Assembly (NCBI GenBank): GCA_033060915.1 | Contig: CM065387.1 | Span: 40,427,501 to 40,491,500, forward strand | Reading direction: 5' to 3' | From: Euryodendron excelsum | Lineage: Eukaryota > Streptophyta > Magnoliopsida > Ericales > Pentaphylacaceae | Length of the DNA stretch: 64,000 nt | Shown: positions 1 to 10,885 of the stretch, in pieces | Numbering within the stretch: position 1 is the first letter of the stretch | How the letters are laid out: every line of letters begins with the position of its first letter | Program-made: the position numbers and the translations under genes | Notes under the pieces: model-generated | Told to the model about the DNA's origin: nothing | The model's input: the letters and a program-made list of their open reading frames with translations, nothing else | Databases searched by the model: none

Positions 1-429
1 TCTATATATACGTACTCTAACAGCAGCTAGGGTTACACTTGCTCATAATTGAGATATGCACATTTTTGTGAGGAAGATAAATCCTAGCAGTTGTGAGCCC
101 ACTCTCTCTAGAGTAGGTATATATGAGGAATACAGCAGAAGTCCGAAGATTAAGTTCGAGCAGTTAATTTGTGCTTGTTACTATTACTTAATTCGTGTTT
201 GTTGCTGTTATTTGTTATTCGGGATCACACTAGAGAGATCTTGAAGGTATAATTTTAATAACGTAGATTAGGATATGCTAATAAGATTAGAATTTTTGAT
301 AGTATGCGTATGCACTATAACCAGGTCATGCAAAATTTTGCAGTCCTCAACACTTGTATGTTACTTTAAATTGCTATTTTTATAAAGTTTGTGCAATTGA
401 ACAAATTTTGTGTGATTAGTCCAAGAATA
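1..429. other. Left-edge sequence without a recognised gene
   Basis: AT-rich DNA upstream of the recognisable hAT transposase remnant. A short open stretch at 56-244 has no recognisable domain. By position this is probably the interior of the same decayed hAT element, but I see no motif that proves it. Confidence 0.4.
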
Positions 430-789
430 GTGATCCTTGCTTAAGTGTCGTGGCTATGAAAATGAAGGAAAAGTTTGACAAATATTAGAAAAACATTGAT
501 AAAATGAACATGATGTTGTTGGTTGCAGTAGTGTTGGATTTTAGTATAAATTTAAATATGTGAAGTATTGCTACAACTTGATTGATGCTTTTGATAAGGT
601 AAGTGATTTAATTAGGAGAATAAGAGAACTCATAAACCGTATGCTTGTACATTACCAAATGCTTGACTCTACTTCAAGTAATACTCTAAATAGGATGAGT
701 CATGGTTCAAATGAGATGGAAGTTGATCAACCAGATGAACATGTGAATTCTCTTGAAACAGGTTTTTTAAGGCACTTGGAGGAAGCAGA
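430..789 (+). pseudogene. hAT transposase pseudogene, first part (RICESLEEPER-like)
   Basis: Translation gives the block typical of plant hAT (Ac/RICESLEEPER, BED zinc-finger) transposases ahead of the dimerisation domain. It reads VAMKMKEKFDKY, then a stop, then KNIDKMNMMLLVAVVLD, and in a shifted frame YVKYCYNLIDAFDK. The family normally has a Trp codon where TAG now stands, and a one-base frame change lies near 555. Both are seen directly. The coding stretch runs to about LRHLEEA, where the LTR element at 790 interrupts it; the dimerisation part resumes after 6072. The product would have been a nuclear DNA-binding recombinase. It is non-functional here, having stops, a frameshift and a 5.3 kb insertion. 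The N-terminal part would lie to the left and is not recognised in the window. Confidence 0.8.
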
Positions 790-1000
790 TGTAAGCACCC
801 CATTTTTTACCGCTCGGCAGTCTACACTTCGTCCAGACTTGTTTTCAAGTCATTATGGGTATATTCCTATCGAAACCAATTCTCTAGGTCCAAATCCCGT
901 CTGTCCATTGCTTCGCGGGCCTCTCAGGCCCAAATAGAGGCAAAATGACCAAAATGCCCTTAGCGGCATTGTCCTTTCCTTTCCGATTCCAATCCCACTC

Positions 1001-1420
1001 TCGAGACAGTTTATTCCTCAAGACGGTTCCAATCTAGGCACGCCTCTTCGGAGACGGTAAGACCCCTTTCCAATCCCTCTCTCGAGACAGTTTATTCCTC
1101 GAGACGGTTCCAACCCATGCACGCTTCTTCGGAGACGGTAAGACCCATTTCCAATCCCTCTCTCGAGACAGTTTATTCCTCGAGACGGTTCCAATCCAGG
1201 CGCGTCTTTTCGGAGACGGTAAGACCCCTTTCCAATCCCTCTCTCGAGACAGTTTATTCCTCGAGACGGTTCCAATCCAGGCACGTCTCTTCGGAGACGG
1301 TAAGACCCCTTTCCAATCTCACTCTCGAGACGGTTCCAACCCAGGCACGTCTCCTCGGAGATGGTAAGACCCCTTTCCAATCCCTCTCTCGAGACAGTTT
1401 ATTCGTCGAGACGGTCCGAG
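1001..1420 (+). repeat. 81-bp tandem repeat, about 5 units
   Basis: The string TCGAGACAGTTTATTCCTCG recurs at 1001, 1082, 1163 and 1244 (81-bp steps). A diverged start follows at 1325 and a shortened last unit at 1389. Each unit carries the CGAGACGGTTCCAA string and a GTCTC-TTCG-GAGAC type inverted repeat, which is perfect in the unit around 1285-1300 and imperfect in others. The array lies near the 5' end of the element, in the presumed U3. Open frames on both strands here are products of the repeat. Confidence 0.9.
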
Positions 1421-1559
1421 TAGCGAAACTACTCACAAAACCGTTAGAGTAGTGGAAATACTCACAAATAGGTCTATATAGGGAATTGACAACAAATCCC
1501 TGTGTCACGACGACCGCCGTTGGAGTGGCGGAAACACTCAAAACCCAGGTCAACACCAG

Positions 1560-2110
1560 TGTCTGTTAACCCACTTTGGTGAAAAATGACCAAACTGCCC
1601 TTAGGACCTTTCCCGAGATTTTTCGGTCAAGATGACTATTTTGCCCCTAGGCATCCGAATGCCCCAAGAACCACACTGGCTCTGGGTATCAAACCGGTAA
1701 CCTCCTGAGACTACTTTTTATAGTATTCTCAACCTTCCTTTATCTTTCCGGACAATTCCGAGTCAGTTCCGGCCAACCCGGTGCAAAATGACCGTTTTGC
1801 CCCTAGTGGGCCGCTCACCTTTCTCGACCACACCGGCTCTGGGTATCAAACCGGTAACCTCCTGAGACTAATTTTATAGTGTTCTCAACCTCCTTTTACC
1901 TTTCCGGATCATTCTGAGTCAGTTCCGGCAAACCCGGTACAAAATGACCGTTTTGCCCCTAGTGGGCCATTCTCCTTTTCCGACCACGCCGGCTCTGAGA
2001 ATCAAACCGGCAACCTCTGGAAATATTTTAAATAATGTTTCCAGATCCCAAGTCTTCTTTCGGGACAATCCGAGTTCGCCCCGGCAGCTTCCTAGTTCGA
2101 TTGACCGTTT
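1560..2110 (+). repeat. About 157-bp degenerate tandem repeat, about 3 units
   Basis: GGCTCTGGGTATCAAACCGG starts at 1678 and 1835, and a variant starts at 1991 (steps of 157 and 156). Each unit also contains a form of AAAATGACCGTTTTGCCCCT and a CTCAACC...CCGGA.AATTC.GAGTC block. It is part of the presumed U3 of element 1. Confidence 0.8.
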
Positions 2111-2368
2111 GCCCCTAAAGGCCCGGTCAATCTTTCCGACACATTTTGTCCTCACTTTTTAAGTCAAATACCTCCAGGACACTATTTTAAGTGTTCCTGC
2201 TCCTTTCCGACTTTTCGGGTCATTCCCGGCTCCTTCAAATCATTCTCGGACTTTCCGGAGTCACTCCTAGTGAAGCTAGGCTAAAAATTGCATGGTAGTC
2301 ACTAGTACAAGCGCCCAAATCTAGTCAAAGATACGTTGCTTGCTGACCTTAAACCTTTCCTAATTGGT

Positions 2369-2453
2369 TGGCGCCACTACTAAAAAATGGCCTAGCGCCA
2401 CTCCTAGTGGCGCCAGTGTAAAATTTGGCCTGGCGCCACTGCAACAGGCGCCA
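2369..2453 (+). promoter_or_regulatory. Cluster of TGGCGCCA palindromes upstream of a TATA box
   Basis: GGCGCCA-type octamers occur at 2369, about 2393 (variant AGCGCCAC), 2408, 2431 and about 2446. They end 15 bp before the TATA box at 2468. The spacing and palindromic form suggest binding sites in the LTR promoter. The protein bound is unknown and the regulatory role is inferred. Confidence 0.5.
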
Positions 2454-2467
2454 GTATTGTCCAACCT

Positions 2468-2477
2468 CTATAAATAC
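2468..2477 (+). promoter_or_regulatory. TATA box of LTR element 1
   Basis: CTATAAATAC lies about 1.68 kb from the element's 5' end. The inverted sister element has the same motif on the minus strand at 10876-10885, about 1.8 kb from its own 5' end. The matching geometry supports a shared core promoter that opens the R-U5 part. Confidence 0.6.
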
Positions 2478-3089
2478 AAAGCCTCATTCAACGTGAAAGG
2501 GATCCGCCAACTTAACCTAAAAATCCTATATTTCGATATACAAAGCTCGAGCACCTCCAAAACCCTAGCCTCCTTAGATTCTCCAAACCCTAGCCATTAT
2601 ACACAAACCCTAGCCTCCTATACACTTATACACTCCCCCCATATACTCATACACTAGCCTTCAACCATCCTTTGAAGACTTGAAGAGCTGTCATCCAAAG
2701 CTTGAAGACAACTCTTGAAGACTGAAAGTGAAGATCAAGACAAAGACCGAAGACCGAAGACCGAAGACAGCACGGCGCGCAAAATAAGCAAGACATACGG
2801 TAGGCTCCCTATTTAAATTTTCGCACTTCCCCCCTCTCTCTTCTCTCTCCTGACCCACTTGGGTTTTCTCTATTTTAATCCTCCATCTCTTTCCCCTCCC
2901 CCCTTTCTTTGCATGCTTGAAACAAGGGGACTCCCGGTCCACGTGTAGGATTAGACTGTTGGAGAGTCACCGTGTCGGGGGCTTTCTTCTAGTCTAACCA
3001 GAGACCACGTGGGTCCAGCCCCCTTGATTATGTGGTGAAGCTTTAGCCTTGTATGTTCATGACCCCAAATTGCATTGTGCATATCATAG

Positions 3090-5560
3090 TCTTGCATCTT
3101 CCAAAATCCGTTTTCAAAGTTGTTTTCAAAATCGTTTTCAAACTTGTTCTCAAAATTGCATCAAAATCTCTTTTTCGAAAACATGTTTTCAAAACCACAA
3201 TCCTAGGGTGATTCTAGCCTTCCCATGGCTAGGATTGCTTTAGAAAAGTGTTACATTAAAAGTGACTAATACGGTCCATATTTTCAAATCTTGTTGTTTT
3301 CAAAACCGCTTTCCTAAAGTGGTTCTAGCCTTCTTATGGTTAGAATTGCTTTAGGAAAGTAAGATGTTTTTACACCTTCTAAAAATTCTCTTTCCAAATC
3401 CTTCCTCCTAAAAATCTTTTTTTCAACGTACTTTCCTAAAACTCTCCTCTTCAAAATTGTTTTCAAAAACGCCCTTCCAAAATCTATTTTTCAAAACTCC
3501 CTTTTTCAACTCCTCTCCAAAATCCTCTCCTCAAAATTCACTTTCTAAAAGCACTCCCTAAATTCACTTTCCTAAAAACTTTCTCCAACAATCTCTTTCC
3601 AAAAATCTTTCTAAAAAACTCTCTTTCCAAAATATCCCTTCTAGAAGTTCCCCTCTAGGATTTTCCTTTTAAAATCTACGTTTCTAAAAACACACTTTCC
3701 AAAACTCCTTCTCTTTAAAATCTTTTTCCAAAAACTCCCTCTTCAAATTCGCTTTCTAAAAACTCCTCCCTAGGATTTCCTTTCTAAAAAACCTTCGTTT
3801 CCGAAAACATACTTTCCAAAATCCTCTTTCCTTAAAGCCCAAGTCAAGCCTTAGAACCCATAATTAGGAAACCCTAATTTTCTCTCCAAAAACATGATTT
3901 TCAAACTTGGCCTCAAACCTAGGTTTCCAAAACCTCTTGTTTTCACATCCAAACTATACATGCTTCCAAAACCTATTTTCTACGTCGAAACTATAATTTT
4001 CCAAATCTAGGGTTTCTAGAATTTCCCTTTCCAAATCCTTACCAAATCCTATCTTCCCTTTAGGAAACCAAATCAAATATTCCCGTTTAGGAAACTAGAT
4101 CCTATCCTCCGTTTTTGGAAACAAAATCAAACCTTCCCTTTTAGAAACAAAATCCAAATCTTTCATAATTCAAATCCTTCCTAAACTTCCACTTTCCTAA
4201 ACCTTAAGTTTTCAAAACTTGAACATAGAAATCTTTCTTAAATTTTAAAACTCAAAAGCTAAATCTTTCCTAATTCAAATCTTTCCTAATTTCCTACCTT
4301 CCTAAACTATAAGCTTCCTAAACTTTCAACTTCCACATCTTTCCTAATTCAACCCCCTTTCCAAATTCAAGTTTTCAAACCTTTTTCTAAACTCAAACCT
4401 TTCCTAATTTCAAGATTTTCTAAAACTCAAACTCTAAAACTTTCTAAATCTTGAACTTTCTAAATTTCAAATCTTTTCAAATTCAAAACTTTCTAAGTTC
4501 AAAAACTTTCTTAAGTTAAATCTTTCTAAACCTAAACCTTTCCAAATTTTAAATTTTTCAAAACTTCAACATCTTTCCAAATCTAAAACTTTTCTAAACT
4601 CAAAACTTTCTTAATTCAAACATTTCCTAAACTGAAAACTTTCCTTTTTCAAACCTTTTCCAAAACGAAACTTTCTTATTTTCAAAACTTCCTTGTTTTC
4701 AAAACTTTCTAAATTCAAAACTTCCCTTTTTCAAACATTCCTAATTCAAAACTTTCTTAATTTAAAACTTTCCAAATTCTAAACCTTTCTCAAACTAAAC
4801 TTTTCTTAATTCAAAACATTTATAAATTCAATACTTTCCCATTTCAAAACTTTCCTAAAGTTGAAAACTTTCTTAAACCTAAAACTTTCCTAAGTTAAAC
4901 TTTCCTAATTTCGAAACTTTCCTAATTTCAAAACTTTCTCAATTTGAAGCTTTCCCAAATTGGACCTTTCCTAATTTGAACATTTCCTAAATCCAACCTT
5001 TCCTAATCTCTTAAACCTTCCAAGTCGAGTCAAACCTTTCCTAAGTCTAGGTTTCCTAAACCTTCATCTTTCTAAAACAAGTCCAAATCAATCTTTCCAA
5101 AGCAAGTCCAATCTTCAAAATTTCAAATTCCAATCTCCTCTTCTAATCTCAAATCAAATCTAATTTTCAATTCAATCTCTTTCTTCCAATCCAATATCTC
5201 TCTTCAAATCAATCTATTTTCAATCGGACTCCGGTCTGAACTACTACTGACCTGATTCCCTCAAAGGGATACATAGGCAACCTTTATGGGTGCGGTCACA
5301 ATACTTTTCAAACTTTCAATTCCACCCTCATAGGTGCGGTCTCCATACTTTCAAATCCCAAATTCCAATCTACTTTCAAAATTCCAATTTCAAAATTTCT
5401 ATTTTCAAATTTCTACTTTCAATTTTCAAACTTTCCAATTTCAATTCCATCTCTTCAAATCTATTTTCAAATCAAATCAATTTCAAATCAATCTCTTTCC
5501 AAATCTTTCAATTCTCTTCTATTACACTTGCATATCGTGCATCATGTTAGTTTTCAAACA
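3090..5560 (+). repeat. C/T-rich low-complexity tract (TTTCnAAA-type)
   Basis: About 2.5 kb of degenerate short units such as AAAACTTTCCTAA and TTTCAAAACTT, with almost no G on the plus strand. No protein-like reading frame is present. The reverse-complement counterpart in element 2 is the G/A-rich stretch at about 8050-10350. It corresponds to the downstream (R-U5) part of the LTR. Confidence 0.75.
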
Positions 5561-6072
5561 TTGTTTTTCTAAAGTGAATAGGGTTGAACATTTGTTAATT
5601 AAAGACTCTCATAGGTGAATCTAGGGTAGATTGACATGTAGGTACCGAAAGGGCGGGGTAGGGTGATAGCTTAGTGCGTCTTCCCTGTACGTAACCAACC
5701 TCCGAACTTAGAATCACTGTTTTCAAAGACCAAAAAGGAGTTATTTTTCTAAAAAGGGCTAAATATTTTTCAAAGGTTGCCAAACAATCTGTTTTCCTAA
5801 AAAACCCTCTCTTGAGGAGATATTTTCAAATCGTTTTCCAAAAACCCTAAGTGTAGTTCTCGGACTATGCTTAGTTTTTAGGTGATCTAACTCACCTTGA
5901 TCAAGTTAGGTGGCGACTACGAATCTTTTTCAAAAGCCCTTTATTCAAATCAATTTTTCAATTCAAACCTAGTCGCACTCATTTTTCTAGGAGGGTGAGT
6001 TCTAACGAGAGAGTACAACATTTTTGCCGCTTGGGTGAGTATTCCTCGAGTGCGAAAAATCTGGGCGCGACA

Positions 6073-7271
6073 GAAGAAAATATAGATTTAAAATCAGAAG
6101 GTGGATAGGTACTTAAAGGAAAGTGTTGAAAAGAATAGGGATAACTTTGAAATTTTGAATTGGTGGAAATTGAATTCCTCTAGGTACAAATACTCTCACA
6201 AATAGTAAGGGATGTTTTGGCTATTTCAGTTTCTACAGTTGCTTCTAAGTCGGCTTTTAGTACTGGAGGACATATACTCAATCAATTTCGTAGTTCTCTA
6301 ACTCCCAAGCTAATGGAGTGATTGATTTGCACTCAAGAAGAAAGGGAGTGGTGAAGAGAGAGATTTGCTTACACAACTGTAGTGGTTATTTTGTATGGTG
6401 ATAACGGAATTGCAGTTCATGATAAGCCTTCTATCTAGCCAGTGGCATTATCTCATGGAATTTTTTTTTTATTTTTTTGGGTTCTGACAAGGTGAAAATT
6501 TTAGACTGTTATAAAATACAACCAACTGTTGTAAATGAAGGAATGAGGGCCCTTCTAATCATTATAGTGGCACAGTCTTTAAATTTATTTGTAGTAGAAT
6601 TTTATATGATGACATCCACAGGCTTTACCATTTGTGGCTTTGCCTTCTCTAATGTGTTATCTGGTGTCTTTTGTATGATTATACATGATGATATTCACAT
6701 GATTTTCAATTGACTTATACTGGCCAAAGGAAGATGAAGCTAAGAAGAAATGGTGGCTTATTTTGGGAGTTGACATTGGAAAGCTTGACCTTGAATTTTT
6801 ATCTATTTGGTTTTGTAATCTTATGAGATTGTATTAACTAGACAATATTATGATTTTATGCTTAGTGGAATGTAATTTGGTTGTACTAGAACCTTGAAGC
6901 AATATGGTCATAATTTGGTATTATGTCTAGGATATTGGTTGGTAATTTGGTATTATGTCTGAGATGTTGGTTGGTAATTGGTATTATTTTAAACAGTATG
7001 TATTACTTGTGGTATTTAGTATCATTTTAAACAGAATGTATGGATTTTTAAAAATATTTTTCAATGAATAAAATAGGTTATTGTGCCTTATATAAGGACC
7101 CAACTCAAGAAAGACAGAACCAAACTAAACCAAACCAACTCTGATTGGTTTGGTTCGGTTTTATTGGACGATATGTTCGGTTCTTGATTTAAAAGTTAGG
7201 AACAGATCAAGACCGGTTTGGTTCTAGTTTTGGCACATAACTGAACTAAACCGACCCATACACACCCCTAG
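6073..7271 (+). pseudogene. hAT transposase pseudogene, second part (dimerisation domain) and hAT 3' end
   Basis: Just after the LTR element the frame resumes with SEVDRYLKESVEK, then NWWKLNSSRYKYS. After a frameshift near 6198 comes QIVRDVLAISVSTVASKSAF, then STGGHILNQFRSSLTPKLME, an in-frame TGA, and LICTQEEREW. This is the hAT C-terminal dimerisation signature (NWWK...A.DVLAI..ST.ASE.AFS..G). The Glu normally found before AFS is Lys here. Downstream, about 7090-7271 holds the GGTTTGGTTCGGTT-type subterminal repeats common in hAT elements and ends CACCCCTA. Its reverse complement TAGGGGTG matches the usual hAT terminus. The 5' terminus lies outside the window. Confidence 0.78.
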
Positions 7272-7532
7272 ATAATGAAGATAAAAACTATCCAAGGTGT
7301 CAACCACATCAAGATCTGTTGACAATAACTTTGAGCATGATCTGAGTTGGTTGAGTCTTGAGTAAGTTGTCAACCATATTTGTATAGTGTTGACAATAGT
7401 TGTGGACATTCTTCTTTTGAGGATCGAGAGCCTTTAATAAGGGTGTTGACCATATTGCACAGTACCAGCAATAGCTTTGACTATCTTCTACGATGTTTGA
7501 TAATGTATCAACCATCTTAAAGATGAACTAAA
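7272..7532. repeat. Degenerate GTTGACAATAGCTT repeats around the element 2 insertion site
   Basis: Units containing TTGAC.ATA..TTTGA and GTCAACCATAT recur about every 70-80 bp. The series continues beyond element 2 (TGACAATAGCTTCTAGTG at 12685). This fits element 2 having landed inside a small tandem array. No gene is seen. Confidence 0.5.
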
Positions 7533-9219
7533 TGTCGTGCCCCGTTTTTGAAACCAAGTCCTTTTGGCTAGGAAAAAAACACAGTACTTTGTCATTAGAA
7601 CTCATCCTCCTAGAACGACGAGTGCGACTAGGTTTAAACTTGAAATTGATTGGATTAAGGGCTTTTTTAGAAAAATAGGATTCGCCACTTAACTTGATTA
7701 AGGTGAGTTAGGTCATCTAACACAAGTATAATCCAAAGATTAAACTTAGGGTTTTAGAAAAAGGTTTTGGAAAACTTCTTCAAGAGAGGATTTTTAAGAA
7801 AATAGGTTGTTTGGCAACCTTTAGAGAGTTTTAAGCCCTTTTTGAAAATAAGTTCATTTTAGTCTTTCGAAAACAAAAATCTATGGTACGGGGGTTAGTT
7901 ACATATAGGGAAGATATTATAAGGTCATCACCTTATCTGCCCTTTCGGTAGCTACATGTCTAATCTCCATTTGTTCACTCGCTAGATTAACCAGTTACTA
8001 TCATCCACTTAATATCTACTTTAGAGTTTTAAAAATGAGGTTTGGTCATCATTTTTTGGATGAATGATGCATGATGCAAGTTTTGAAAAAACTGTTTGAA
8101 AACATGGAAATTTAGAAGGGATTTGAGATAGAATTTTTGAATTGATGAAAAATTTTGGAAAGGTAACTTGGGTTGAAATAAAAGTTATGACTGCACCATT
8201 TTATGTTGCCTACGTATTTCATTTAGCGAGAATCAGGTCATTCGTAGTTCGGGCAAGAGCCCGATGGAAAATAGGTGCATTAGGCCCTTTGAAATATTTG
8301 AAGATGCTTTGAGGTCTTTGGAAAGGATGGAAGACACTTTGTGGTCTTTGAGAAAAGAAGGACTTGAGAATTTTGATTTGAAATCGGATGTTGGAGTGTT
8401 TTTGGAATAGAATTTGAAAGCTTTTGAAAGTGCTTTCGAAATGGGATTTTGAAGTGTTTTGAAATGTTTTTGAACATAACTCGAGAGTTTTGAAAGTTTT
8501 GAAAATTTGATTATGGACTTGAAAATTGGATTTTGAGTCACAAGAGCTCTTATGAACTTGTCTTGAAATAATTTTAAAAGTAGTCTTTGAACATCTTATG
8601 AAAGACATGTTTAATGTTTCATCGTCTTTAAGAGGTTAGTCATTGAAGAACTAAACTTCTTTAGGGCAATGAGTTTGAAAACAAATTTGAAAAAGGGGCT
8701 AGAGACTTTCCATTGGTTTTTTAAAACTTTTGGGTTGTAGAACGCTTCTTGAATATCTCACTTATATTTAAACAATCCTAACCATGAAAGGATTAGGGTT
8801 GCTTCAAGAATGTGATGTTTGAAAATCATTTTTAAAAAGGGCTTTTGAAAAACACTTAGGGTTTTGGAATCCTAATATGGACAACCTTGGAGGTTGTATT
8901 TAATATATCACCTTCCCTTGGAATCCTTAACTATAAGAGGGGTAGGGACACTGTAGGGTTTTAAGTTCTTTGAAAACATTTTTAAAATAGTTTTTGGAAA
9001 CTGTTAAGTGTCAAGCCATTTTAGGTAAGACAAGTTTAAGAGACTTCTTGGAAGCATTTTTGAAGATAAAGTATGGAAGTATTTGAAAAGATTTTGAATT
9101 TGATTTTGAAAATCTCAAGAGAGTAGGATGTTTTTGGAAGTGTGTTATGAAAATGGTTTTTGAGCTGAAAGATTATTTAAAAAGGGGTCTTTGAGTTGGA
9201 GCTTGAAGCTTACAAACCT

Positions 9220-9425
9220 AGATTGGGTTGATTTAAGGTTAAGGTGATCTAGGGTTGAGGTGACTTAGGGTTAACTAACTTGAGTTAGGTTAACTTAGGG
9301 TTGAGGTGACCTAAGGTTAACTAAGGTTAGGTTAACCTAGGATTTGGTTGTCCTAGGGTTAACTAACTTGGGTTAGGTTAACCTAAGGTTAGACACCTAG
9401 GTTCAAGTTAACCTAGGGTTGGAAG
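9220..9425. repeat. Degenerate GGTTAACCTAGGG-type array in element 2
   Basis: About 200 bp of short units built from TAGGGTTAACTAACTTGGGT and GGTTAACCTAAGG, rich in the palindrome GGTTAACC. It resembles telomeric TTTAGGG only superficially, because the units vary and are interleaved with AACC. Confidence 0.7.
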
Positions 9426-10875
9426 GTGGTTTTGAAATGATGGTTTGAACTAGGGTTTTGGGGAAGGTGGTTTTATACATGAAATTTGAAAGTGGGTTTT
9501 GAAAACTATTTTATAAAAACCACTCAAGTAAGTGTTAGGGTCCTACGGTTGATATTTGGAAACCACTCAAGAGATGGTTATCTTAGAACTATTTCACCCA
9601 CAAACTCAAGAGAGCAAAACTTATGAAAATCAACATTGAATAGATAGTTTTGAAGACTTGAAAATTAAAGAGAATGATCCTTTGAAAATTAGTTTTGGAA
9701 ATAAGGTTTTGGAAAATCACTTTTAAGAGGTTGAAGACCACTCTAAAGAATAAGGGTTCATATGGTTAATTTGAAGGAAATCACTCAAAAAATGACTCTA
9801 TAAGACCATTCCAACCACAATATTCAAGAGAGTAAAATTTCTAAAAGTCAAGGTGAAAATAATAGTTTAGGGAAATTGTTTTTATGCAAATTAAAGAAAG
9901 TGCCACTTGAGAACCCCTTTTTGAAGGGAATTGTTTTGAAAACCATTTTGAAGTGAATAGAACCAACTCTAATAAACTATAGTTCATATGGTTAAGATAA
10001 TGAGAAGACCACTCAAGAAAGGATTCCAAGGAACCATTTCAACCATAAAGTTCAAGAGAGTAAAATCCTTGAAAATCAACGTAGAAAAAGAGGATTTGAA
10101 AGTCATTTTAGTGCAACTTTGAAAAATAATGAAATGTAGGGTTGTATAATAAAGTCAAAGGACTTAAAGATGGTTTTCTAAGGTATGAAAATTGAGAGTT
10201 TGACCTAAGCTTCAAGGTACCAACTCTAGGACCATTTTTAGGGAATCATTTGAATATGGAGCTTTATGGATGATATAGAAAAGAGATAGTGAAAGTTTCG
10301 AAAAAAATGATTGTGAATATGAAAACAAAGCGAAGCATGCAAAACATGAGCAAGATAACCATATGTAAAGGGGTCATGGAATCATACAAGGCTATAGGCT
10401 TCACAAATTGTAAGGTGCTCTAAGGCCATGCAATCTTAAAGTAGGTTTGTGAGAAGTTCCTTACACAAACTTTCCTCTAGGCATGAACTAAAAGCTTTAT
10501 TGTTTCAAGCATACAAGAAAGGGAGTAGAAGATAGGAGTTAAAATAGAGAATAGTCTAAGTAGGCTAGGAGGGAGAAGAGAGGAGTGGGGATTGCAAAAA
10601 TGTAAAGAGAATTCTACATTTTGCTTTCAAATACTTTCAAACCTCCATGGATGCCTTGACTTGAGCTTGAATAACCTTGGAGAGGCTTGAAGGGGCTGGA
10701 ATGAGGCCTTTTATGGCATTGAATGTTATATAGATGTAGTGTATGGGTTAGAGGGAGATGAAATTTAGCTTAAGTGCTTGAAGTGTAAGATGTATATCGG
10801 AATTCGAGGTTTTGGAGTAGTTTTTGCAAAGCTTCGTTACCAATTTCGATTCTGGAATATGCAAAGGGGAGGCCT

Positions 10876-10885
10876 GTATTTATAG
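10876..10885 (-). promoter_or_regulatory. TATA box of LTR element 2 (minus strand)
   Basis: GTATTTATAG on the plus strand reads CTATAAATAC on the minus strand, identical to the motif at 2468 in element 1 and at the equivalent place in the element. Confidence 0.6.

Larger units (their letters stand above)
790..6072 (+). mobile_element. Solo-LTR-like retroelement 1 (about 5.3 kb), inserted in the hAT pseudogene
   Basis: The element begins TGTAAGCACCCC and ends GGGCGCGACA, so it has TG...CA ends. It is flanked by GCAGA (785-789) and GAAGA (6073-6077), a 5-bp target duplication with one mismatch. Removing the element and one flank joins the hAT reading frame (LEEA to ENIDLKSE), which independently supports both borders. 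Internally it has GC-richer tandem repeats, TGGCGCCA palindromes, a TATA box at 2468 and a long C/T-rich tract. No gag-pol coding is seen. The second copy at 7533-12684 has the same ends and the same internal order. A very long LTR left by unequal recombination fits best; a non-autonomous large element is the alternative. Confidence 0.75.

Noticed and set aside
1001..1420. CRISPR-like appearance of regularly spaced repeats
   Set aside because: The whole 81-bp unit is repeated, with no unique spacers, in plant nuclear DNA; an ordinary tandem array.
1018..1556. Open frames on both strands over the 81-bp array
   Set aside because: The peptides repeat with the DNA period (81 is divisible by 3), exist on both strands and have no domain; they are products of the repeat.
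8219..8608. 129-codon minus-strand frame rich in Phe, Lys and Ser
   Set aside because: It translates the low-complexity tract of LTR element 2; overlapping frames give similar biased peptides.
9220..9425. Interstitial telomere repeat
   Set aside because: Units vary and do not form runs of TTTAGGG; a degenerate array inside a retroelement fits better.
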